A DNA stretch of 64,000 nt, taken from assembly GCA_017500845.1 (NCBI GenBank), contig JAFVXY010000007.1:62001-126000 (forward strand), read 5' to 3'. Source of the DNA: Clostridia bacterium (lineage in GTDB: Bacteria; Bacillota; Clostridia; Christensenellales; Pumilibacteraceae). Position 1 is the first letter of the stretch; each line of letters opens with the position of its first letter. The position numbers and the translations under genes are program-made. Positions 1-9,678 of the stretch are shown here, piece after piece. The notes beneath the pieces were generated by a model, which had not been told where the DNA came from, did no database searches, and saw nothing but the letters and a program-made list of their open reading frames with translations.

Positions 1-269
1 AGATCTTTGGTATCACGGCGCTCCTTGTGTTTATCAACGCTTGCGGAGTTTTGCTTAACTGCGAATACTTTACGCTTCAATCAACGTACGTAACCGAGGC
101 GCTTGCAGGCGCGTGGAAGGTTGTCGGAATTATCCTTTCGGCAATAACCGTGCTTGTTCACATATATTTTACCGCCGTTGTTCTCGATATCGTAATGAAC
201 GGCAATATTAAAAAATTCGAGCCTAAGGGTGACGATTTCAAGTCGGCGCTTGTGGGCTTAATTAAGTAA
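1..269 (+). CDS. C-terminal part of a small membrane protein (5' end outside window)
   Basis: The frame is open to the left edge and stops at TAA 267-269, so only the last 89 or so residues are visible. A GTG at 27 could be read as a start, but it has no ribosome site before it and the frame continues upstream, so I treat the gene as partial. Two hydrophobic stretches are visible: one at the extreme left and one of about 25 residues in the second half (rich in I, L, V, with an H-I-Y-F-T segment). The tail is short and charged, ending A-L-V-G-L-I-K. It lies 13 nt before comM on the same strand and may share its transcript. I do not recognise the family. Confidence 0.6.
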   Translation, partial: IFGITALLVFINACGVLLNCEYFTLQSTYVTEALAGAWKVVGIILSAITVLVHIYFTAVVLDIVMNGNIKKFEPKGDDFKSALVGLIK

Positions 270-282
270 AGGAAATTTCGTA

Positions 283-1812
283 ATGCTGGCAAAAATCAAC
301 AGCTTCGGCTTGGACGGAATAAAGGGCTACGGAGTAACGGTCGAAATAGATATCGGTAGCGGTATGCCCGTAATCGACGTCGTGGGACTGCCCGATACTG
401 CCGTTAAGGAATCGAAGGAACGCGTGCGAAGCGCTATTCGCAACAGCGGATACATGTTTTCGCCCAAAAAAATAACGGTTAATCTTTCACCTGCCGACAC
501 AAAAAAGTCGGGGGCTATGTACGATTTGCCTATTGCGCTCGGTATGCTGTACGCTACCGAGCAGTTTGCTTGTAGCGACCTTGATTCGTTCGGCATTTTG
601 GGAGAGCTGTCGCTTGACGGAAAAATCAAGCCTGTACGGGGAATTTTGCCTATCATAATTTCGGCACTCGACCTTGGCTGCAAAAAGGTTATAGTACCAA
701 AGGCAAACGTAAACGAAGCAAGCTATATAGACGGAATCGAAATTTACGGCTTCGAAACTCTAAAAGAGGTTGTTGACTTTTTGACTAATCCTGCTTTTTA
801 TGAACCCGAGCCTAAGCTTAATATATTGGAGCTTCGTGACGAAAGCAAGTTTACCGAGGATTTTTCGCTTGTAAAGGGACAGTTTGCGGCAAAGCGCGCG
901 ATGGAAATCGCAGCAGCCGGTGGACACAATATTTTGATGATAGGTCCTCCGGGTGGCGGTAAAACCATGCTCGCAAGGTGCTTGCCAACGATTTTACCTG
1001 ACCTTTCGGTTGCCGAAGCACTGGAAACGACAAAAATTCATAGCGTAGCCGGACTGCTTGACGACAAAACGGGCATAATCGTAAACCGTCCGTTCCGTGC
1101 TCCCCACCATACTGGTAGCAAGGTTGCGCTTACCGGAGGAGGCTCGTCAGCGCGCCCCGGTGAAATAAGCCTTGCCCACAACGGCGTTCTGTTTTTGGAC
1201 GAGCTTTTGGAGTATCCAAGAGATTCGCTTGAAATATTGCGTCAGCCGCTTGAGGACGGCGTAGTTACGATAGCGCGCGCACAAAGAACGGTGGAGTACC
1301 CGGCAAACTTTATGCTTGTTGCAAGCATGAATCCTTGCCCATGCGGCAACTTCGGCTCGCGCACGCACGAGTGCACGTGCACGCCTGTAAAAATAAATAA
1401 GTATATGTCCAAGCTTTCGGGCCCGCTAATGGACCGAATAGACCTTCATATCGAGGTAGATAACGTTACCTACGGCGACCTTTCTTCTAAGGAACGTGGC
1501 GAAACGTCTGCCGAGATTAAGCAACGTGTAAACAAGGCAAGGCAAATTCAGCTTGCCCGCTTCGAGGGTCAGGGAGTATACAGCAATGCAAAAATGAACA
1601 ACCTCATGGTTTCGACATACTGTCAGCTTGACGGCGAAAGCGAAGCATTGCTTAAAATGTCGTTCGAGCGACTTGGACTGTCGGCGCGTGCGTACAATAG
1701 AATTCTAAAGGTTGCTCGCACCATAGCCGACCTTGACGGCAGCGAGAATATCGCAGTCAATCACATAGCTGAGGCAATAGGATATCGTAGCTTGGATAGG
1801 AGAGTAAAGTGA
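283..1812 (+). CDS. comM: YifB/ComM-family Mg-chelatase-like AAA+ ATPase
   Basis: 509 residues, the usual length. The N-terminal third is the Lon-protease-like ChlI domain (VVGLPDTAVKESKERVRSAI near residue 35). An AAA+ core follows, with Walker A G-P-P-G-G-G-K-T at residues 221-228, the hallmark RPFRAPHHT around 270, Walker B LFLDELLE near 305, and a cysteine-rich insert P-C-P-C-G-N-F-G...H-E-C-T-C near 355 that probably binds zinc. The C-terminal part is the Mg-chelatase-related helical domain. The family is a hexameric helicase that promotes branch migration during natural transformation in Gram-negative species; its role in Bacillota is less clear. AAAGGA at 268-273 precedes the ATG. The stop overlaps the GTG of dprA by 4 nt, so the two are translationally coupled. 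Confidence 0.93.
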   Translation: MLAKINSFGLDGIKGYGVTVEIDIGSGMPVIDVVGLPDTAVKESKERVRSAIRNSGYMFSPKKITVNLSPADTKKSGAMYDLPIALGMLYATEQFACSDLDSFGILGELSLDGKIKPVRGILPIIISALDLGCKKVIVPKANVNEASYIDGIEIYGFETLKEVVDFLTNPAFYEPEPKLNILELRDESKFTEDFSLVKGQFAAKRAMEIAAAGGHNILMIGPPGGGKTMLARCLPTILPDLSVAEALETTKIHSVAGLLDDKTGIIVNRPFRAPHHTGSKVALTGGGSSARPGEISLAHNGVLFLDELLEYPRDSLEILRQPLEDGVVTIARAQRTVEYPANFMLVASMNPCPCGNFGSRTHECTCTPVKINKYMSKLSGPLMDRIDLHIEVDNVTYGDLSSKERGETSAEIKQRVNKARQIQLARFEGQGVYSNAKMNNLMVSTYCQLDGESEALLKMSFERLGLSARAYNRILKVARTIADLDGSENIAVNHIAEAIGYRSLDRRVK

Positions 1813-2879
1813 ACGACAATAAAATCTATTTTTGGTTAAGTCTTTCGTCGCTTACCGACAAAAGACTTAACGCGCTTTTGGATATATGCTCACCAAAGGA
1901 AATTTGGGACGGCATTACGTCAAGCGAATCTCTAAAAAGATTTGTGGGCGAAAAAAATGTAGAAATGCTTGTGCGATTTCGCAATGAGTCGTTTCTGGAC
2001 AGAGAGCTTGCCAAAATAAAAGAAAGAAAAGTAAATATTCTTACTCGTGCGGATATGAGATTCCCAAAAAGCTTATTACAAAGGGAGGTTTGTCCGCCGG
2101 TAATCTTGTATTATAAGGGCGACCTCAATGTTCTTAATGCACCCACCGTGGCGATAGTAGGCACGCGAGCTTGCACGACTTACGGACAAGAGGTGGCAGA
2201 AATGCTTGCTCGTACGCTCGCAAAGGCGGGGGTTACGGTAGTAAGCGGACTTGCTACAGGAATTGACGCCTATGCACACAAGGAATGCCTAAAGGCAAAG
2301 GGCAAGACCGTTGCCGTATTAGGTGGCGGACTCGACCATATTACGCCTTCTTCGCACCGTCAGCTGGCGGACGAAATCGAGTACAGCGGACTTATTGTTA
2401 CGCAGTATCCGCCCTCGTTTGTGCCCACAAGATACTCGTTCCCCGAGCGTAACCGCTTGATAGCGGGGCTTAGCCGAGGAATAATCGTGGTAGAAGCGGA
2501 CGCAAAAAGCGGCGCACTTATAACGGCAGATTATGCTCTCGAGCAAGGCAGAGAGGTTTTTGCCGTGCCGGGCAATATCACGTCGTCACGCTCGAAGGGC
2601 ACCAACAGACTTATCGCACAGGGCGCAAAGCTCATCAGCTCGGCAGAGGACGTACTGACGGAATTGCGACTAAATATTCCAAAAAAAGAAAAAACAGTGC
2701 TCCCTATGCTGGACTTTTTTGAAGAAAAGATTTATACTCTACTGCAAAGCGGTGACAAAACGATAGAGGAGCTTATCGAGCTTTCTGACCTAAGGGCGTC
2801 GGACATCAATTCCACGCTTACGGGAATGGAGATTAAAGGAATCGTCGTTCGCATAGGTAATGCGTACGGCGTAAGGTAA
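1809..2879 (+). CDS. dprA: DNA-processing protein DprA (Smf)
   Basis: 356 residues. DprA binds incoming single-stranded DNA and loads RecA onto it in transformation; it is also kept in many non-competent species. A Rossmann-like core spans roughly residues 100-290: AIVGTRACTTYG, then VVSGLATGIDAYAH, AVLGGGLD, and the S-F-P-E-R-N-R-L-I-A-G-L-S segment. A variable N-terminal helical region precedes it, and a winged-helix (DML1-like) domain occupies about residues 290-356. The start is GTG, overlapping the comM TGA by 4 nt. The comM-dprA-topA-trmFO order is a classic Bacillota arrangement. Confidence 0.95.
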   Translation: MNDNKIYFWLSLSSLTDKRLNALLDICSPKEIWDGITSSESLKRFVGEKNVEMLVRFRNESFLDRELAKIKERKVNILTRADMRFPKSLLQREVCPPVILYYKGDLNVLNAPTVAIVGTRACTTYGQEVAEMLARTLAKAGVTVVSGLATGIDAYAHKECLKAKGKTVAVLGGGLDHITPSSHRQLADEIEYSGLIVTQYPPSFVPTRYSFPERNRLIAGLSRGIIVVEADAKSGALITADYALEQGREVFAVPGNITSSRSKGTNRLIAQGAKLISSAEDVLTELRLNIPKKEKTVLPMLDFFEEKIYTLLQSGDKTIEELIELSDLRASDINSTLTGMEIKGIVVRIGNAYGVR

Positions 2880-2887
2880 AGGTAGTT

Positions 2888-5125
2888 ATGAAACTCGTTG
2901 TTATAGAAGGTATAGGAAAAAAGGAAACAGTCGAGAAATATCTGGGCAAGGGCTACAAGGTTTTTGCAACCAAGGGTCACGTTCGTGATTTGCCGCCCAA
3001 GTCGCTTTCGGTCAACGTAAGAGACAATTTTTCGCCGCGTTACGAAATTATTTCGACCCAAAAGGATATAGTAAAAAAGCTTAGCGAAGAAGCCGCAAAG
3101 GCAGATGAGATCTTGCTTGCAACCGACCCGGACAGAGAGGGGGAGGCTATTTCGTGGCACGTTGCCGAAATTTTAGGGCTTGATAAAACCGAAAAAATAA
3201 GAATTGAGTTCAACGAAATAAGCAAGAATGCTATTCAAAATGCGCTCAAAAATCCGCGTCCCATAGACGAAAGCCTTGTGGACGCTCAACAGGCGCGCAG
3301 AGTTCTCGATAGGCTGGTGGGCTACAAGGTTTCGCCTGTGCTATGCAAAAAAATTCAGGGCAAGCTGTCGGCAGGTAGAGTGCAGTCGGTTACGCTTCGC
3401 CTTATAGTGGAGCGAGAACGCGAAATCCGTGCTTTCAAGCCGGAAGAATATTGGCCGTTTGCTTCCATTCTCGAAAAGAACAAAAAGAGCATAAAGGCGG
3501 TTCTTGCTACAAGACTCGGCAAAAAAATAAAGCTTGTAAGTAAGGAAGCGGTGGACGAGGTTATCGCTAATCTTGACGGCAAGAAGTACACGGTAGCAGC
3601 AGTAAAAAGAAGCGTAACAAAGTCAAAGCCGTCCGCGCCGTTTACCACGTCTACTATGCAGCAGGATGCGCTTAACAAGCTTGGTATGACGCTTAGCCAA
3701 ACCACGCAAGCGGCACAAAACTTGTACGAGGGTATCGAAATCCCGGGCGAGGGCAAGGTCGCTCTCGTTACGTATATCCGTACCGACAGCACCAGAGTAT
3801 CAGAGGGTGCGATTAAAGAAGCAAGAGAATATATCGAGGATAAGTACGGCAACGAGTACGTGCCGACCAAGCCCAACGTTTACGCATCTAAAAAATCCGC
3901 GCAGGACGCGCACGAGGCAATTCGCCCGATTACGCTATCCCGCACTCCCGAAAGCCTCAGCGGCGTGCTGTCCAGGGCAAATTATCGCTTATACAAGCTT
4001 ATTTACGAAAGATTTTTGGCAAGCCAGATGAGTGACGCTACCTACGATTCGCTAACTGCGGACGTTAAGGCGGGTGACTACGGCTTTAAGGTTACCGGCA
4101 AAGCTCCCAAGTTCGACGGTTTTACCGTAGTGTATAAAAACTTCGTAGAACAAAAAGAGGACGAGGAAGAGGAGTCTTCTACCATTCCCGATTTGGTCGA
4201 GGGCGAAAAGCTTGACTTTGTAAAGTATAAATTCGAGCAAAAATTCACCAAGCCGCCATCAAGGTATACCGAGGCTTCTATCGTCAAGGCGATGGAAGAA
4301 AAGGGCATAGGCCGTCCCGCAACCTATACTCCCACCGTGACTTTGCTGTTCAGCAGAGAGTACACCGTAAAGGACGGAAAGTTTATTGTCCCCACCGAAC
4401 TTGGCGAAAAGGTGACGGATATGCTCATAAAATATTTTCCCGAAATAATGGACGTTAAGTTTACCGCAAACATGGAAGAGCAGCTTGACGAAATCGAGGG
4501 CGGAGCAAGACAGTGGCGAAGCGTAATCAGCGATTTTTACGTGGGCTTCGAGGACAAAATTGCATTTGCTATGGGCGACAGCTTTTCGCTTAAGGCTCCC
4601 GACAAAATCAGCGACGTGATTTGCGAAAACTGCGGCGCCAACATGGTAGAGCGTCAGGGCAGATTCGGCAAGTTCTTGGCGTGCCCCAACTATCCCAAGT
4701 GCAAAAACACCCGCCCGCTTGATGGCGATGGCAAGCCTGCGCCCGTTGAACCTCGTATCGAGGGTGAAAAATGCGAAAAATGCGGCAAGCCGATGGTATT
4801 ACGCAAGGGCAGATTTGGTGATTTCTGGGCATGCTCAGGCTATCCTAAGTGCAAAAATATTCGTAACATCGAAAACAAAGAGGAAGAAAAGGACTGCGGC
4901 ACCTGTCCGCTTTGCGGCAAGCCGCTTACTACCAAAAGAGGTAAATCGATGTTCTTTGGCTGTACGGGATATCCCGAGTGCAAGTTTGCTTCCTCGTACA
5001 AGGTTTCGGATACAAAGTGTCCCGAATGCGGCAGCTACATGGTTGTTCGTAAGCACGAGGGCAAGGATTATCTCGTGTGTGCAAGCAAGGAATGTGGCAA
5101 AAAATACTTGGTAAAAAGCGAGTAA
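2888..5125 (+). CDS. topA: DNA topoisomerase I
   Basis: 745 residues, type IA topoisomerase that relaxes negative supercoils. The TOPRIM domain begins at once (LVVIEGIGKKETVEKYLG; the usual ESPAKA is replaced by EGIGKK) and contains ATDPDREGEAISWH near residue 78. The catalytic tyrosine is Y296 in VTYIRTDSTR. The DAHEAIRP motif and GIGRPATYT (about residue 473) complete the cleavage core. The C-terminus has four cysteine zinc ribbons starting near residue 580 (CENCG, CEKCG, CPLCG, CPECG), three of them with the G-Y/N-Y-P-K/E-C ending. RBS AAAGG at 2878-2882, 8 nt after dprA. Stop at 5125 is 10 nt from the trmFO start. Confidence 0.97.
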   Translation: MKLVVIEGIGKKETVEKYLGKGYKVFATKGHVRDLPPKSLSVNVRDNFSPRYEIISTQKDIVKKLSEEAAKADEILLATDPDREGEAISWHVAEILGLDKTEKIRIEFNEISKNAIQNALKNPRPIDESLVDAQQARRVLDRLVGYKVSPVLCKKIQGKLSAGRVQSVTLRLIVEREREIRAFKPEEYWPFASILEKNKKSIKAVLATRLGKKIKLVSKEAVDEVIANLDGKKYTVAAVKRSVTKSKPSAPFTTSTMQQDALNKLGMTLSQTTQAAQNLYEGIEIPGEGKVALVTYIRTDSTRVSEGAIKEAREYIEDKYGNEYVPTKPNVYASKKSAQDAHEAIRPITLSRTPESLSGVLSRANYRLYKLIYERFLASQMSDATYDSLTADVKAGDYGFKVTGKAPKFDGFTVVYKNFVEQKEDEEEESSTIPDLVEGEKLDFVKYKFEQKFTKPPSRYTEASIVKAMEEKGIGRPATYTPTVTLLFSREYTVKDGKFIVPTELGEKVTDMLIKYFPEIMDVKFTANMEEQLDEIEGGARQWRSVISDFYVGFEDKIAFAMGDSFSLKAPDKISDVICENCGANMVERQGRFGKFLACPNYPKCKNTRPLDGDGKPAPVEPRIEGEKCEKCGKPMVLRKGRFGDFWACSGYPKCKNIRNIENKEEEKDCGTCPLCGKPLTTKRGKSMFFGCTGYPECKFASSYKVSDTKCPECGSYMVVRKHEGKDYLVCASKECGKKYLVKSE

Positions 5126-5135
5126 GGTGGTACAA

Positions 5136-6440
5136 ATGAAAGAGGTTTTGGTTGTCGGCGCAGGACTTGCGGGGTGCGAGGCGGCACTCACGCTGGCGTC
5201 ACTTGGCATAAAGGTTACGCTTTTCGAGGCGAAGCCAATCGAGGCGTCTCCCGCGCACCACAGCGACAATTTTGCCGAGGTCGTTTGCAGTAATTCCTTC
5301 AAAAGCAACGACCCGTCCACTGCAAGCGGACTGTTAAAGGCCGAGCTCAGGCTTTTGGGTAGCCCACTTCTTGCCGTTGCCGACAGCGTAAAGGTGCCCG
5401 CAGGCGGAGCCTTGGCGGTGGATAGAGAAAGGTTTTCGAGTATAGTTACTGCAAAAATTAAAGAAAACCCCAATATTACCGTCATAAGCAAAATTGTGGA
5501 CAGCGTTGACCTAACTAAGCCAACGATCATAGCCACAGGCCCGCTTACGCTTAGTCCCTTAGGCGACTTTATAAGCGGACTGCTTGGGCAAAATTTATAC
5601 TTTTACGATGCGGCTGCGCCAATTATTTCGGCAGAATCAGTGATTGCTGAGCATACGTTTACGGCAAGCAGGTACGGAAAGGGCGAGGACGACTATATCA
5701 ACTGCCCCTTAAGCCGAGAGGAATATTACGAATTTATAAAAGAGCTTGTATCTGCCGAGCGAGCGACTCTTAAAAGCTTTGAAAAAAGCGAAATTTTCGA
5801 GGGATGTATGCCTGTCGAGGTTATGGCAGACCGAGGAGTGGATACCCTTCGATTTGGTCCGCTTAAGCCGGTTGGAATGATAGATCCGCGCACAGGCAAG
5901 CGACCGTTTGCGGTCGTTCAGCTTCGCAAGGAAAACGAAGCGGGTACAATGCTTAATATCGTGGGATTTCAAACGAACCTCAAATTCGGCGAGCAAAAGC
6001 GAGTTTTTGGGCTAATACCTGCGCTAAAAAACGCCGAATATCTTAAGTACGGAGTTATGCATAGGAATATGTATATCAACGCACCGCAATCGATAGATAG
6101 GCACTTTAGGCTAAAAAGTCATCCAAGCTGTTTTATTGCAGGTCAGCTTAGCGGCGTAGAGGGATATGTAGAAAGTATTGCATCGGGGCTCGTTGCGGCA
6201 CTTAATATGGCAAGAATGTTTAGTGGCAAGGACGGGATAGAATTTCCCCTTACCACAATGATAGGCGCGCTTACAGGATATTTAGAGCGAGAAAGTAAGG
6301 ACTTTCAGCCTATGAACGCCAATTTTGGATTGATTCCGCCGCTGGAGAATCACGTTCGTGACAAGGCGGCACGAAAGCAGGGGCTGTCAAATAGAGCAAT
6401 CGAGGATATGGCGAAATTGATTCAAGGTCTAAATAATTGA
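5136..6440 (+). CDS. trmFO: Methylenetetrahydrofolate-tRNA-(uracil-54-C5)-methyltransferase TrmFO
   Basis: 434 residues from the ATG at 5136. A GTG at 5127 is in frame, but it lies inside the ribosome site AAGGTGG (5124-5130), which is spaced 5 nt from the ATG, so 5136 is preferred. FAD-binding Rossmann motif V-V-G-A-G-L-A-G-C-E-A-A at the N-terminus; CSNSFKSNDPSTASGLLK is typical of this family; IAGQLSGVEGYVESIASG near residue 340 closes the FAD domain. The enzyme makes 5-methyluridine (T54) in tRNA using folate and FADH2. In Bacillus a xerC-type recombinase follows; here hslV comes directly. Confidence 0.95.
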   Translation: MKEVLVVGAGLAGCEAALTLASLGIKVTLFEAKPIEASPAHHSDNFAEVVCSNSFKSNDPSTASGLLKAELRLLGSPLLAVADSVKVPAGGALAVDRERFSSIVTAKIKENPNITVISKIVDSVDLTKPTIIATGPLTLSPLGDFISGLLGQNLYFYDAAAPIISAESVIAEHTFTASRYGKGEDDYINCPLSREEYYEFIKELVSAERATLKSFEKSEIFEGCMPVEVMADRGVDTLRFGPLKPVGMIDPRTGKRPFAVVQLRKENEAGTMLNIVGFQTNLKFGEQKRVFGLIPALKNAEYLKYGVMHRNMYINAPQSIDRHFRLKSHPSCFIAGQLSGVEGYVESIASGLVAALNMARMFSGKDGIEFPLTTMIGALTGYLERESKDFQPMNANFGLIPPLENHVRDKAARKQGLSNRAIEDMAKLIQGLNN

Positions 6441-6485
6441 TAGAAGGTCTAAAATCTATAGAATACTTTTATAACAGGAGGTATT

Positions 6486-7019
6486 ATGGAACTTAAAGGA
6501 ACGACCATCATCGGAATTAAAAAGAACGGCAAGACTGTTATTGCCGGTGACGGACAGGTTACGATGGGTCAGCAGGTAGTAATGAAAGGAAACGCCAAAA
6601 AGGTTCGCAGACTTTACGGCGGCAAGGTAGTAGTAGGTTTTGCAGGCTCGGTTGCCGATGCTTTTTCGCTTACCGAGCTTTTTGAGCAAATGCTTAATAA
6701 GTACAGCGGAAACCTTATGCGTAGCGCGGTTGAGCTGGCTCAGCTTTGGCGCGGCGACAAGGTTCTTCGCCACCTCGAGGCTATGATGATAGTTGCCGAC
6801 AACGAGCAGATGTTTGTGCTTTCGGGCGTAGGTGACGTAATCGAGCCCGAAAACGGTATTGCGGCAATCGGTAGCGGTGGCAATTATGCGCTTGCGGCGG
6901 CTCGTGCGCTTGCAAAGAACACCGATATGGACGCAAGACAAATCGCAGTCGAGGCTATGACGGTAGCAAGTGAGATTTGTATCTTTACCAACAACAATCT
7001 TGTTGTAGAGGAGGTTTAG
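6486..7019 (+). CDS. hslV: ATP-dependent protease subunit HslV (ClpQ)
   Basis: 177 residues, the peptidase ring of the HslVU protease. The sequence begins [15 protein letters not shown]: a five-residue propeptide before the expected catalytic threonine T6, followed by the conserved [28 protein letters not shown]-like [12 protein letters not shown], and [16 protein letters not shown] are all present. AGGAGGT at 6477-6483 is placed just before the ATG. The stop is 1 nt from hslU, so the two subunits are made in step. Confidence 0.95.
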   Translation: MELKGTTIIGIKKNGKTVIAGDGQVTMGQQVVMKGNAKKVRRLYGGKVVVGFAGSVADAFSLTELFEQMLNKYSGNLMRSAVELAQLWRGDKVLRHLEAMMIVADNEQMFVLSGVGDVIEPENGIAAIGSGGNYALAAARALAKNTDMDARQIAVEAMTVASEICIFTNNNLVVEEV

Positions 7020-7020
7020 T

Positions 7021-8331
7021 ATGGAAATGTCCCCGAAGCAAATTGTAAGTGAGCTTGACAGATATATTATAGGTCAGACAGAGGCAAAGAGGGCGGTTGC
7101 CGTGGCACTTCGCAACAGATACCGCCGCAGTCAGCTTCCCGACGAAATCCGTGACGAAATCACACCCAAGAACATAATTATGAAGGGACCTACCGGCGTA
7201 GGTAAAACCGAGATTGCACGAAGACTCGCAAAGCTCGTGGGTGCGCCGTTTATCAAGGTGGAAGCAACAAAATTCACCGAGGTAGGATACGTAGGCAGGG
7301 ACGTAGAGTCTATGATTCGTGACCTCGCCGAAACAGCCATTCGCCTCGTTAAGGAAGAAAATATGGCTACGGTTGAGGCTCGCGCAAGAGAAAAGGCGCA
7401 AAAGAGTATTGCCGATGCTATAATCAAGGCTAAAAAGGGTAAAAACGTTGATATCGCGGACGATATTCTTACAAAAAACGTGTATGACGAGCTTCGCAGT
7501 GGCAAGCTCGACAACGTAATCGTGGACATCGAGGTGGACGATATGCCCAAAAGCATGGAGCTTATTCCGGGCAGCGGCGCACAAATCGACCTCGGCTCAA
7601 TTATGGGCGGACTTATGCCCAAGCGTAAGAAGCATCGCAAGGTTACGGTAAAGGAAGGAATCAAGCTTTTGACCGAAGCAGAATGCGAAAAGCTTATAGA
7701 TATGGATAATATCACGGCAGAGGGCATTCGCAGAGCCGAGCAGGAGGGCATAATATTTATTGACGAAATCGATAAGATTGCTGCAAAAGGCGCGTCGGGT
7801 GGACCGGACGTTTCTCGCGAGGGTGTTCAGCGTGACATACTTCCCATAGTAGAGGGAAGCACCGTTATGACCAAGTACGGCGCTATAAAGACCGATTATA
7901 TACTGTTTATCGCGTCGGGTGCATTCCACGTGTCCAGCGTAGGCGATTTGATTCCCGAGCTTCAAGGCAGGTTCCCCATTCGTGTCGAGCTAAAAAGCCT
8001 TACCTACGAGGATTTTGTAAACATCTTTACCGTGCCCGAAAACGCAATCACCAAGCAATATGCGCACTTGCTTAGTGTGGACAATATCGAGCTGGTGTTC
8101 AAACGTGATGCAATCGAGGCTATGTCGAGAATTGCCGTTGACGAAAACTCCAGCAGCGAGGATATCGGTGCACGCAGATTGCACACCATTATGGAAAGGC
8201 TTTTAGAGGACGTAAGCTTTAATGCAAGTGGCGACCATCCGCTTATCACCATCGAAATTGACGAAAAATACGTGTTAGAGCATTTGGGTGTACAGGCGGC
8301 AAGTCAAGATTTAAAGAAATATATTTTGTAA
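7021..8331 (+). CDS. hslU: ATP-dependent protease ATPase subunit HslU (ClpY)
   Basis: 436 residues, AAA+ unfoldase that feeds HslV. Walker A MKGPTGVGKTEIARRLA near residue 57, Walker B GIIFIDEIDKIAAKG near residue 245, an insertion (I) domain in between at about 110-230, and the sensor/arginine region L-I-P-E-L-Q-G-R-F-P-I-R-V-E-L. The C-terminal tail L-K-K-Y-I-L is the type that docks into HslV. Starts ATG 1 nt after the hslV stop, within the AGGAGGTTTAGT context. In Bacillus codY follows; here hisS follows instead. Confidence 0.96.
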   Translation: MEMSPKQIVSELDRYIIGQTEAKRAVAVALRNRYRRSQLPDEIRDEITPKNIIMKGPTGVGKTEIARRLAKLVGAPFIKVEATKFTEVGYVGRDVESMIRDLAETAIRLVKEENMATVEARAREKAQKSIADAIIKAKKGKNVDIADDILTKNVYDELRSGKLDNVIVDIEVDDMPKSMELIPGSGAQIDLGSIMGGLMPKRKKHRKVTVKEGIKLLTEAECEKLIDMDNITAEGIRRAEQEGIIFIDEIDKIAAKGASGGPDVSREGVQRDILPIVEGSTVMTKYGAIKTDYILFIASGAFHVSSVGDLIPELQGRFPIRVELKSLTYEDFVNIFTVPENAITKQYAHLLSVDNIELVFKRDAIEAMSRIAVDENSSSEDIGARRLHTIMERLLEDVSFNASGDHPLITIEIDEKYVLEHLGVQAASQDLKKYIL

Positions 8332-8344
8332 AAAGGAATTATAT

Positions 8345-9586
8345 ATGGTAAATATTCCAAAGGGAACAAAAGACGTATTGCCTTCCCAAAGCTACAAGTG
8401 GCAATACATCGAAGAGCAGATTCGCAACGTATGCAAATTGTACAACATTTTGGAGATACGTACCCCTACTTTTGAGCACACCGAGCTTTTTTTGCGCTCG
8501 ATTGGCGACGAAACGGACGTGGTATCTAAGGAAATGTACACCTTCGAGGATAAGGGTCATCGATCGATAACCCTTAAGCCCGAAGGCACGGCTTGTATAG
8601 CTCGAAGCTATATCGAAAATAACCTCGAGGCTATGTCGTTGCCGCTTAAAATGTTTTATATTACACCTGTGTTCAGATACGAGGCACCGCAGGCGGGCAG
8701 ACTTCGAGAGCACCATCAGTTTGGTGTCGAAATGTACGGCTCGCCCTCTCCCTATGCGGATGCCGAGGTTATCAGTGCGGCATATACGTTGCTCAAAAAC
8801 GTGGGCGTAAAGGACCTTGCGCTCAATATCAACAGCATAGGTTGTCCTGAGTGCAGAGTAAAGTTCAACGCCGCACTCAAAGAATACCTTAGTCACCATC
8901 TTGACGGAATGTGCGAAAACTGCAAACGCAGATTTGCCACTAATCCGCTTAGAATTATCGACTGTAAGAATGATAAGTGCAAGCAAATTGTCGCATCGGC
9001 TCCCAGTATTTTGGAGTTCATTTGTGATGATTGTAATGCGCATTTTACAAAACTGCAGGAAATTTTGACGGCAGAGGGTGTTCCGTTCAACGTAAATCCG
9101 TCCATCGTGCGCGGGCTTGATTACTACACCAAAACTGTATTCGAGTTCGTTACTACCTCGCTTGGCGCGCAGGGCACCGTTTGCGGTGGCGGCAGATACG
9201 ACAATCTCGTCACGTCCATAGGTGGCAAGCCCACACCGTGCGTAGGCTTTGGTATGGGTATCGAAAGATTGCTTATGCTGCTTGAGGCAAACGGCAAGGA
9301 GTTCGTTCAGCCGCGCACCGATTACTTTATTGCTTGTCAGTCCGAACTTTGCCGTGATAAGTGCCGCTTCCTCGTGGCAGATTTGCGAAGCAAGGGTTGT
9401 AGTGCCGAAACGGACTTTATGAGTCGAAGCGTCAAGGCTCAATTTAAATACGCGGACAAAATCGGTGCAAAATACGTGGTGGTAATAGGAGAGTCCGAGC
9501 TTGAAACGGGCAAGGCTCAAATAAAACGAATGAGTGACGGCGAAAAGCAGGACAAAACACTTGACGATTTGCGCTGGACATTGTAA
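8345..9586 (+). CDS. hisS: Histidyl-tRNA synthetase
   Basis: 413 residues, class II aminoacyl-tRNA synthetase. Motif 1 region near the N-terminus (R-T-P-T-F-E-H-T-E-L-F), motif 2 FRYEAPQAGRLREHHQFGVE, the histidine-specific R-G-L-D-Y-Y-T-K-T-V-F-E, GGGRYDNLV, and motif 3 GFGMGIERLLML. The C-terminal anticodon-binding domain (about 320-413) ends KQDKTLDDL. AAAAGGAA at 8332-8339 precedes the ATG. An extra cysteine cluster (C-P-E-C-R, C-E-N-C, C-K-N-D-K-C, C-D-D-C) sits in the insertion domain and is common in clostridial HisRS. Confidence 0.96.
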   Translation: MVNIPKGTKDVLPSQSYKWQYIEEQIRNVCKLYNILEIRTPTFEHTELFLRSIGDETDVVSKEMYTFEDKGHRSITLKPEGTACIARSYIENNLEAMSLPLKMFYITPVFRYEAPQAGRLREHHQFGVEMYGSPSPYADAEVISAAYTLLKNVGVKDLALNINSIGCPECRVKFNAALKEYLSHHLDGMCENCKRRFATNPLRIIDCKNDKCKQIVASAPSILEFICDDCNAHFTKLQEILTAEGVPFNVNPSIVRGLDYYTKTVFEFVTTSLGAQGTVCGGGRYDNLVTSIGGKPTPCVGFGMGIERLLMLLEANGKEFVQPRTDYFIACQSELCRDKCRFLVADLRSKGCSAETDFMSRSVKAQFKYADKIGAKYVVVIGESELETGKAQIKRMSDGEKQDKTLDDLRWTL

Positions 9587-9678
9587 AATAGTCTTTGGTG
9601 GGCAAATGACTTGCCTTATTGCGGCGCGATTTGCCGCCGAGTACATAATACGAAAATTACTTTATAGGAGTGAATAAA

